From Pseudomonadota bacterium (GTDB lineage: Bacteria; Pseudomonadota; Gammaproteobacteria; Xanthomonadales; Xanthomonadaceae), in assembly GCA_023399815.1 (NCBI GenBank), contig JAEWOJ010000054.1, positions 1-8,077 of the forward strand: a DNA stretch of 8,077 nucleotides. Reading direction: 5' to 3'. This document shows positions 1-5,439 of this stretch, one piece after another (positions within the stretch are counted from its first letter, which is position 1; the number at the start of each line of letters is the position of its first letter). The position numbers and the translations under genes are program-made. The notes below the pieces were generated by a model. That model was not told the origin of the DNA. It did no database searches and saw nothing but the letters and a program-made list of their open reading frames with translations.

Positions 1-430
1 CGACTGCCTGCCGGTGGTGTTCGCCGCCCGCGACGGCCGCGAGGTGGCCGCCGCCCACGCCGGCTGGCGCGGGCTCGCCGACGGCATGCTGGAAGCGACG
101 CTGGCGGCGATGCGCACGCCGGCGGCCGACGTCGTCGCCTGGCTCGGCCCGGCGGCCGGGCCGGCGCACTACGAGATCGGCGCCGACGTGCGCGGTGCCT
201 TCCTCGCCCATTCGGCGCAGGCCGACGCCGCCTTCGCCGCGACCCGGCCCGGGCACTGGCGCGTGGACCTGTACGCGCTGGCGCGGCAGCGGCTGCAGGC
301 CGCCGGCATGCAGCCGGCCGACGTCCATGGCGGCGACCAGTGCACCATCGCCGATCCGTCGCGTTGGTTCTCGCACCGCCGCGACCGCCGCAGCGGGCGC
401 ATGGCGACGCTGGCGTGGATGGCGTCATGA
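1..430 (+). CDS. pgeF: Peptidoglycan editing factor PgeF (YfiH / laccase-domain, DUF152), 3' part
   Basis: This is the C-terminal part of a YfiH-family protein. The reading frame is open from base 2, so the N-terminus and true start lie outside the window; about 142 residues are visible, perhaps 55-60% of a usual ~245-residue protein. Visible family signatures in order are DCLPV (bases 2-16), HAGWRG (56-73), WLGPAAGPAHYEIG, and the C-terminal GGDQCT...WFSHRRDRRSGR block. The Cys of DCLPV and the His of HAGWRG are two of the three metal-binding residues known in the family; the third, an earlier His, would be off the left edge. Family members were long annotated as polyphenol oxidases or laccases. 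In E. coli the protein is a cytoplasmic factor that removes wrongly incorporated residues such as L-Ser from muropeptide precursors. Its stop overlaps the next start in an ATGA, so it probably heads or continues the plus-strand operon. The family call is firm; the substrate follows the E. coli precedent. Confidence 0.93.
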   Translation, partial: DCLPVVFAARDGREVAAAHAGWRGLADGMLEATLAAMRTPAADVVAWLGPAAGPAHYEIGADVRGAFLAHSAQADAAFAATRPGHWRVDLYALARQRLQAAGMQPADVHGGDQCTIADPSRWFSHRRDRRSGRMATLAWMAS

Positions 431-969
431 CCACGCCTTTGTTCGAGCGCGTGCTGGGCCCCGCGTTCGGACGGCTGCCGCCGTTGCTGCGGGCGCTGCA
501 CTCGGTGCCGCGGCGGCAGGCGTGGCGCGGGCAGGGCAGCGTGCGCCGCGGCCGCCACTGGCTGGTGGCGCCCTGCGCCTGGCTGGCGCGCCTGCCGCCG
601 AGCGCGGACGCGGTGCCGGTGACGGTCGAGTTCGTGGTCGATGCCGCCGGCGAACGCTGGAACCGCCGCTTCGGCGACGCGCGCATGGACTCGCGCCTGT
701 GGCAGCGCGACGGGCGCCTGCTCGAACGCCTGGGCGCGGTGCGCTTCCGCTTCGCGCTGGACGTGGTGGACGGGGAAATCCACTGGCGGGCCGAGCAGGT
801 GTGGGCATTGGGCATCGTGCCGCTGCCGGCCGCCTGGTTCGCGCGGGTGCGGTGCCGCGAACGCGAGCATGCCGGCCGCTATGAATTCCTGGTGGACGTG
901 GCGCTGCCGCTGGTCGGGCCGCTGATCCGCTACGAAGGCTGGCTGCTGCCCGGCGACCGCCATGGCTGA
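427..969 (+). CDS. DUF4166 domain protein
   Basis: A 180-residue protein of unknown function. I chose the ATG at 427 because it overlaps the pgeF stop (ATGA) and gives a start just before the conserved N-terminal LFERVLGPAFGRLPPLLRALH stretch; the ribosome-binding site is weak (GGATGG), as expected for a coupled start. The whole protein resembles DUF4166: an N-terminal helix with LHS (residues 24-26), then WNRRFG (78-83), an SRLW segment (89-92), LLERLGAVRFRFALDV (98-113), and a C-terminal VALPLVGPLIRYEGWLLPG block. There is no signal peptide and no clear membrane span; it is rich in Arg and Trp. A beta-rich fold is likely from the alternating hydrophobic pattern. No enzymatic motif is visible, and the family has no assigned role that I know of. 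Its stop overlaps the DCC-family gene by 8 bp, so the two are probably made together, and a joint role at the membrane or in redox chemistry is only a guess. Confidence 0.85.
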   Translation: MTTPLFERVLGPAFGRLPPLLRALHSVPRRQAWRGQGSVRRGRHWLVAPCAWLARLPPSADAVPVTVEFVVDAAGERWNRRFGDARMDSRLWQRDGRLLERLGAVRFRFALDVVDGEIHWRAEQVWALGIVPLPAAWFARVRCREREHAGRYEFLVDVALPLVGPLIRYEGWLLPGDRHG

Positions 970-1369
970 GGACTCCGCGCCGGTGATCGTGTTCGATGGC
1001 GTCTGCACCCTGTGCAGCCGCTGGGTGCGCTTCCTGCTGCGCTTCGACCGCCGCGGCCGCTACCGCTTCGCGGCGATGCAGGGCGCGCACGGGCGGCGCC
1101 TGCTGGCCACGCATGGACTCGATCCGGACGATCCGCTGTCGTTCCTGCTGGTCGAGCAGGGCCGCGCCCATACCGACACCGACGCCATCGTGCGCGTGCT
1201 CACCGGTCTTGGCGGCGTGTGGCGATTGGCGGCACTGGCGCGTTTGTTGCCGAGGGCGCTGCGCGACCGCGCTTATCGCTGGCTGGCGCGCAATCGCTAC
1301 CGCTGGTTCGGCCGCCACGACGCCTGTTACCTGCCGACGCCGGCGCAGGCGGCGCGGTTCCTGGATTGA
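962..1369 (+). CDS. DCC family (DUF393) predicted thiol-disulfide oxidoreductase
   Basis: A 135-residue protein of the DCC family, named for its conserved Asp-Cys-Cys. The signature DGVCTLC lies at residues 12-18, giving a CxxC pair (Cys15, Cys18) right after the first beta strand (VIVFDG), as in thioredoxin-like redox proteins. The middle carries the usual DPLSFLLVE strand and a DTDAIVRVL helix. The C-terminus has the typical Arg/Trp-rich YRWLARNRYRWFGRHDACYLP segment, which in relatives is sometimes near a membrane anchor. The length fits the family (about 110-150 residues). The start at 962 lies 8 bp inside the DUF4166 gene and leaves 11 residues before the DGVCTLC motif, which is normal. 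Thiol-disulfide exchange is predicted from the motif; the physiological substrate is unknown. It is the last gene of the plus-strand group and ends 16 bp from the convergent otsA stop. Confidence 0.9.
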   Translation: MAEDSAPVIVFDGVCTLCSRWVRFLLRFDRRGRYRFAAMQGAHGRRLLATHGLDPDDPLSFLLVEQGRAHTDTDAIVRVLTGLGGVWRLAALARLLPRALRDRAYRWLARNRYRWFGRHDACYLPTPAQAARFLD

Positions 1370-1385
1370 GCCCGGCGGCGGGTCG

Positions 1386-2753
1386 TCAGCCGCCTTCCAG
1401 CGCCCGCAGGTAATCGCGCCGCCAGCGGTTGATGTCGTACCTGCGCAGGTGCTCCATCATCAGCTGCCAGCGTTCGATGCGCTGCCTGAGCGGCATCGTC
1501 GCGGCGCGGGCGATGGCGTCGGCCACGCCGTCCAGGTCGTGCGGGTTGACCAGCAGCGCCTGCTTCAGTTCGTCGGCGGCGCCGGCCAGCAGCGACAGCA
1601 CCAGCACGCCGGGGTTCTCCGGGTCCTGCGAGGCCACGTATTCCTTGGCCACCAGGTTCATGCCGTCGCGCAATGGCGTGACCAGGCCGATGGCGGCGGC
1701 GCGGTAGAAGCCGGTCAGGGTGCTGTGCGCGTAGTTCTGGTTGACGTAGCGCAGCGGCGTCCAGTCGGCCTCGGCATGGGCGCCGTTGATGTGCCCGGCG
1801 ATCTGCTCCAGCTCGGCGCGCAGCTTGCGGTACTCGGCTACGCCGCCGCGCGAGACCGGGGCGATCTGCAGGTAGGTCAGGCTGCCTTTCTGGTCCGGGT
1901 GGCGCTTGAGGTAGCGCTCGAAGCCGTGGAAGCGCTCGGGCAGGCCCTTGGAATAGTCCAGCCGATCGACGCCGATGGCCAGTTGCCGCGGTTGCAGGCT
2001 CTGCCGCAGCCGGCGCACGGCGTTGTTGTTGACCGCGGCGGCGGCCTGCTGGGCGATGCGTCCGGTATCGATGCCGATGGGGAAGGCCGCGGCACGGAAG
2101 CGGTGGCCGCCGGGAGCCTCGACCACGCCGTCGCCGAGCAGCTGGCCGCCGCCGAACAGGCGCACGTAGGACTGGAAGCGGTCGGCGTCGCGCTGGGTCT
2201 GGAAGCCGAGCAGATCGTAGGCATAGATGCTGGAGAACAGCCGCTGGTGCTCGGGCATGGCCTGGATCAGGTCGGCCGAGGGCATCGGCACGTGCAGGAA
2301 GAAGCCGATGCGGCAACCGACGCCGCGCTCGCGCAGCAGCGCCGCCAGCGGGATCAGGTGGTAGTCGTGGACCCAGACGGTGTCGCTCTCGCGCAGGTAG
2401 GGCGCCAGCTTGTCGGCGAACAGCGCGTTGACCCGGCGGTAGCCCTCGCGGGTGGCGCGGTCGTAGTCCACCAGGTCCAGGCGGAAGTGCAGCAGCGGCC
2501 ACAGCGTGCGGTTGGAGAAGCCGTTGTAGTAGGTGTCCAGGTCCGGCTTGCTCAGGTCCAGGGTGAGGAAGCGGATGTCGCCGTCCACCTGCTCGTGCAG
2601 CTCGCCGCTGGCGCCGCGCGCGGTCTTGCCGCTCCAGCCGAACCACAGTCCGCCGCGTTCCTTCAGCGCCGCCAGCAGGCCCACCGCCAGGCCGCCGGCG
2701 TGGTTCTCGCCGGGCAGCGCCACCCGGTTGGACACCACCACCAGCCGGCTCAC
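1386..2753 (-). CDS. otsA: Trehalose-6-phosphate synthase OtsA (GT20)
   Basis: Cytoplasmic retaining glycosyltransferase that joins UDP-glucose and glucose 6-phosphate into alpha,alpha-trehalose 6-phosphate, the first step of the OtsAB pathway. The product is 455 residues, against 474 in E. coli. Residues known to bind substrate in the E. coli enzyme are all present: Arg10 in VVSNRV, Trp40 in WFGWSGK, Tyr76 and Trp85 in YYNGFSNRTLWP, Asp130 in HDYHL, His154 in FFLHVPMPS, Arg264 and Lys269 in GVDRLDYSKGLPER, Arg302, and Asp363 in PLRDGMNLVAKEYVASQ. The start is a GTG whose first bases form a GTGA overlap with the upstream GH15 stop. An AGGA lies six bases upstream (2760-2763), and the N-terminal Rossmann strand RLVVVSNRV begins at residue 3, so a longer start is unlikely. 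It is the last gene of the otsB-GH15-otsA operon and is probably translationally coupled to the GH15 gene. Confidence 0.97.
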   Translation of the reverse strand: MSRLVVVSNRVALPGENHAGGLAVGLLAALKERGGLWFGWSGKTARGASGELHEQVDGDIRFLTLDLSKPDLDTYYNGFSNRTLWPLLHFRLDLVDYDRATREGYRRVNALFADKLAPYLRESDTVWVHDYHLIPLAALLRERGVGCRIGFFLHVPMPSADLIQAMPEHQRLFSSIYAYDLLGFQTQRDADRFQSYVRLFGGGQLLGDGVVEAPGGHRFRAAAFPIGIDTGRIAQQAAAAVNNNAVRRLRQSLQPRQLAIGVDRLDYSKGLPERFHGFERYLKRHPDQKGSLTYLQIAPVSRGGVAEYRKLRAELEQIAGHINGAHAEADWTPLRYVNQNYAHSTLTGFYRAAAIGLVTPLRDGMNLVAKEYVASQDPENPGVLVLSLLAGAADELKQALLVNPHDLDGVADAIARAATMPLRQRIERWQLMMEHLRRYDINRWRRDYLRALEGG

Positions 2754-4531
2754 GAGGCTTCCTGCCAGCTGCGCGACAGCCGCATCGCCGCGGTGATCAG
2801 GCCCACGTGCGAATAGGTCTGCGGGAAGTTGCCCCATTGCTCGCCGTCGCTGAAGGCCAGGTCCTCGGACAGCAGGCCGAGGTGGTTGCGCCGCGCCAGC
2901 ACGCTCTCGAACAGCGCGCGCGCCTCGTCGAGGCGGCCGATCGCGGCCAGCGCGTCGATGTACCAGAACGTGCAGATGGTGAAGCTGGTCTCCGGCGCGC
3001 CGAAGTCGTCCGGGGCGACGTAGCGGAACAGCGCGTCGCCGCGCCGCAGCCCGCGGCCGATCGCCTCGACCGTGGCGACGTAGCGCGGGTCGGCGGCATC
3101 GACGAAGCCGATGTCGGCCAGCAGCAGCAGCGAGGCGTCCAGGTGGCTGCCGTCGAAGGTATCGGTGAAGTGGCCCAGCTGCGCGTTCCAGCTGCGCGCC
3201 AGCACCCGCTGGCGGATGCTGTCGGCGCGCTCGCGCCACAGCGCGGTGCGCCCGGCCAGCTGCAGCCGCCCGGCGATCTTGGCCAGGCGGTCGCAGGCGG
3301 CCCAGCACATCGCCGCGGTGTAGGTGTGCACCGCGGTGCGGCCGCGGAATTCCCACAGGCCGGCGTCGGGCACGTCGTGCAGCGCGTAGGCGCGTTCGCC
3401 CAGCGGCTCCAGCCGGGCGAAGGTATGGAAATCCCCCGGGTCCTTCAGGCGCTGGTCGAAGAACAGCTGGGTCGAGGCCAGCACCACCGAGCCGTAGACG
3501 TCGTGCTGCTGCTGCAGCCACGCCAGGTTGCCGCGCCGCACCGGGCCCATGCCGCGGTAGCCGGCCAGCGATTCGACCTCGTGCTCGTCCAGCCGTTCCT
3601 CCATGCCGATGCCGTACAGCGGCTGCAGGCTGCCGTCGCTGGTGGCGAGGTTGAAGATGTAGCGCAGGAAATCCTCCATCGATTTCGTCGCGCCCAGGCG
3701 GTTGAGCGCGCGCACCACGAAGGCGGCGTCGCGCAGCCAGCAGTAGCGGTAGTCCCAGTTGCGCGCGCTGCCCGGCGCCTCCGGGATGGAGGTGGTCATC
3801 GCCGCGATGATCGCGCCGCTGTCCTCGTACTGGCACAGCTTCAGGGTGATGGCGCTGCGGATCACCGCGTCCTGCCATTCCAGCGGGATGGACAGGTAGC
3901 GCACCCATTCGCGCCAGTAGTCCTCGGTGCGCTGCTGCGCTTCCTGCGCGTAGCCGGCCAGCGGGCGGTCCAGCGTCTCGTCCACGCCCAGCACCAGCTC
4001 CATGGGATGCGCCAGCACGAACGGCAGGCCTTCGCGGATGAAGCGCACCGGCACGTCGGTGGTCAGGCGCAGGGTGAAGCCCGGCAGCAGCCAGCGCAGG
4101 TGGTTGCTGCCCCAGGTGGACTCGGGCGCGCGCGCGCCCCAGTCGGCCAGCGGCCGCGCCAGCACGCGGATGCGCGGGCTGCCGGCCAGCGGGCGGATGC
4201 GGCGGATCAGGCTCGGCGGGCGGTAGAAGCGGCCGTTGCGGCGCCAGCGCGGGGCGAAGTCGATCACCTCCACCTGGCCGCCGCGGCTGTCGCGCAGCAC
4301 CGTGCGCAGGATCGCGGTGTTGGTGATGTAGTGCTGCTCGCTGCCGGCGTGGTCCTCCAGCTCGATGGCGAAGTCGCCGCCTTCGTGCGCACGGGGCGCC
4401 AGCAGCGCGCAGAAGCTCGGGTCGCCGTCGAAGGCGGGCAGGCAGCTCCAGACCACGCGCGCGTGGCGGTCGATCAGGGCGCCGAAGCTGCCGTTGCCGA
4501 CCACGCCCAGGTCGAGATTGGCTCGAAGCAT
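2750..4531 (-). CDS. GH15 family glucoamylase/trehalase-like glycoside hydrolase
   Basis: A 593-residue cytoplasmic protein (no signal peptide) of glycoside hydrolase family 15, inverting enzymes that release glucose from alpha-glucosides. The N-terminal beta-sandwich domain (about residues 5-200) opens with LDLGVVGNGSFGALID and VVWSCLPAFDGDPSF. The (alpha/alpha)6 catalytic domain follows, with NWDYRYCWLRDAAF (258-271), GLWEFRGR (391-398) and LLSEDLAFSDGEQWGNFPQ (553-571). By family comparison Glu394 is the likely general acid and Glu556 the likely general base. GH15 includes glucoamylases, mycobacterial-type trehalases and isomaltose-acting enzymes, and sequence alone does not separate them. 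The place between otsB and otsA makes trehalose, or a related glucoside, a plausible substrate. I chose the ATG at 4531 for its strong GAGGAGG ribosome-binding site; a 21-residue longer start at 4594 would overlap the otsB stop as ATGA. The 3' end overlaps otsA as GTGA. Confidence 0.93.
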   Translation of the reverse strand: MLRANLDLGVVGNGSFGALIDRHARVVWSCLPAFDGDPSFCALLAPRAHEGGDFAIELEDHAGSEQHYITNTAILRTVLRDSRGGQVEVIDFAPRWRRNGRFYRPPSLIRRIRPLAGSPRIRVLARPLADWGARAPESTWGSNHLRWLLPGFTLRLTTDVPVRFIREGLPFVLAHPMELVLGVDETLDRPLAGYAQEAQQRTEDYWREWVRYLSIPLEWQDAVIRSAITLKLCQYEDSGAIIAAMTTSIPEAPGSARNWDYRYCWLRDAAFVVRALNRLGATKSMEDFLRYIFNLATSDGSLQPLYGIGMEERLDEHEVESLAGYRGMGPVRRGNLAWLQQQHDVYGSVVLASTQLFFDQRLKDPGDFHTFARLEPLGERAYALHDVPDAGLWEFRGRTAVHTYTAAMCWAACDRLAKIAGRLQLAGRTALWRERADSIRQRVLARSWNAQLGHFTDTFDGSHLDASLLLLADIGFVDAADPRYVATVEAIGRGLRRGDALFRYVAPDDFGAPETSFTICTFWYIDALAAIGRLDEARALFESVLARRNHLGLLSEDLAFSDGEQWGNFPQTYSHVGLITAAMRLSRSWQEAS

Positions 4532-4536
4532 CGCTT

Positions 4537-4543
4537 CCTCCTC
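4537..4543 (-). promoter_or_regulatory. Strong Shine-Dalgarno for the GH15 gene
   Basis: GAGGAGG on the minus strand, five bases before the ATG at 4531. It is by far the best ribosome-binding site in the operon and decides the preferred start of the GH15 gene. In the longer reading (start 4594) the same bases would simply encode a run of Glu residues, so the two readings compete; only the shorter one explains the motif's placement. Confidence 0.6.
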
Positions 4544-4590
4544 GGGTGCGGGGAGGCCCGCGGCCTCCCGTTCAACAGGGCGGCGCGGGG

Positions 4591-5334
4591 TCATCCCGCG
4601 CCCGCGCGCAGCCAGGCGTGCACCGCGGCCACGTCGGGCAGGACATGGCGGGCCTGGCTGCCCGCGCGGCTGCCCACCAGGACGCCGTAGCCGCCCAGGC
4701 GCGCCGCCGCGGCGAACCCGTCTTCGTCGGTCAGGTCGTCGCCGACGAAGACCGGACGGCGCCCGGCGAAGGGCGGCACGTCCATCAGGCCGGTCACGGC
4801 GGTGCCCTTGTCGTGGCCGGCGGACACCAGCTCGACGACATGGTTGCCCGGTTGCAGGCGCACGCCGGGCAGCAGCGGCAACTGCGCGCGGGCGAACGCA
4901 TCGACCGCCTGCGCCGCCGCCGGCGCATTGCGCCAGTGCAGGGCCAGCGCCTGGCCCTTGGCTTCCACCAGCACGCCGGGATGCGCGTGCGCGAAGCGCA
5001 TCGCCCGCAGGTGCAGTTCGTGCAGCCATTGCGCGGTTTCCGCCGCCTGCGGCTGCTCGCCGCCTGCGCGGCGCAGCTGCGCGCCGTGCAGGCCTGCGGC
5101 GGGCAGGCGCAACGGTGCGAACAGGCGGTCGAGCTGGGCCAGCGGGCGTCCGCTGACCAGCGCCACCGCGCCGTCCAGGCGCTCGCCTATGCGGGCGATC
5201 CAGTCGCGTACCTGCGGCTGCAGGCGGACGTTGTCCGGGTGTCCGGCGAATCCGACCAGCGTGCCATCCACGTCGAGGAACAGTGCACAGGCCGGATCCA
5301 GCGCGGGGGGCAGGCTGGGGGGCGCGTTGACCAT
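4591..5334 (-). CDS. otsB: Trehalose-6-phosphate phosphatase OtsB (HAD superfamily)
   Basis: Cytoplasmic HAD-type phosphatase that removes the phosphate from trehalose 6-phosphate to give trehalose, the second step of the OtsAB pathway. The product is 247 residues (E. coli 266). All four HAD motifs are intact: DVDGTL at 21-26 with nucleophile Asp21 and acid/base Asp23, SGR at 61-63, Lys176 in HDKGTAV, and the Mg-binding GDDLTDEDGF at 198-207. The cap domain between motifs II and III carries GLHGAQLRR, VEAKGQALALHWR and HVVEL, matching E. coli OtsB closely. I chose the ATG at 5334 because it puts Asp21 at the usual distance from the N-terminus and has AGGGT six bases upstream; in-frame starts at 5373 (ATG) and 5424 (GTG) would add 13 or 30 residues of low-similarity Arg-rich sequence. 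It is first in the operon. Any promoter must lie in the 105-bp gap behind the receptor gene or further upstream. Confidence 0.96.
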   Translation of the reverse strand: MVNAPPSLPPALDPACALFLDVDGTLVGFAGHPDNVRLQPQVRDWIARIGERLDGAVALVSGRPLAQLDRLFAPLRLPAAGLHGAQLRRAGGEQPQAAETAQWLHELHLRAMRFAHAHPGVLVEAKGQALALHWRNAPAAAQAVDAFARAQLPLLPGVRLQPGNHVVELVSAGHDKGTAVTGLMDVPPFAGRRPVFVGDDLTDEDGFAAAARLGGYGVLVGSRAGSQARHVLPDVAAVHAWLRAGAG

Positions 5335-5405
5335 TGCGACACCCTGCCACGGCCGGCGTGAGCGGAAAGTCATCGCCTCGCGCCGGCCCGGGCCGGAAAG
5401 CGGAT

Positions 5406-5426
5406 GCGCGCCGCGCTGCGGCACGC
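5406..5426 (-). terminator. GC-rich hairpin after the receptor gene; weak terminator candidate
   Basis: Fourteen to 34 bases past the receptor stop, the minus strand can form a 9-bp stem (GCGTGCCGC / GCGGCGCGC, one G-U pair) around an AGC loop. It is followed by ATCCGCTTTCC, not a T-run, so it is not a standard intrinsic terminator. Ten bases further on, 5383-5396 is a perfect 14-bp palindrome (CCGGCCCGGGCCGG) that could fold into a second short hairpin. Together they might attenuate read-through from the receptor gene into otsB or protect the mRNA end, but in DNA this GC-rich such stems also arise by chance. I see no clear -35/-10 pair for otsB in this 105-bp gap. Confidence 0.25.
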
Positions 5427-5439
5427 GCCCTCCGGCAGG

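Noticed and set aside
1371..1382. Short CCCG-GCGG-CGGG hairpin between the convergent DCC and otsA stops, as a bidirectional terminator
   Set aside because: The stem is only four base pairs with no T-run on either strand; expected often by chance at this base composition.
996..2816. Plus-strand open frame of 606 codons antisense to otsA
   Set aside because: It overlaps the DCC gene in another frame and otsA on the opposite strand, both of which have full family motifs. Its composition is typical of an antisense shadow and no domain is visible.
2807..4690. Plus-strand open frame of 627 codons antisense to the GH15 gene
   Set aside because: Low-complexity Ala/Gln/Arg/Val-rich translation opposite a well-conserved enzyme, with no recognisable motif; a GC-driven shadow.
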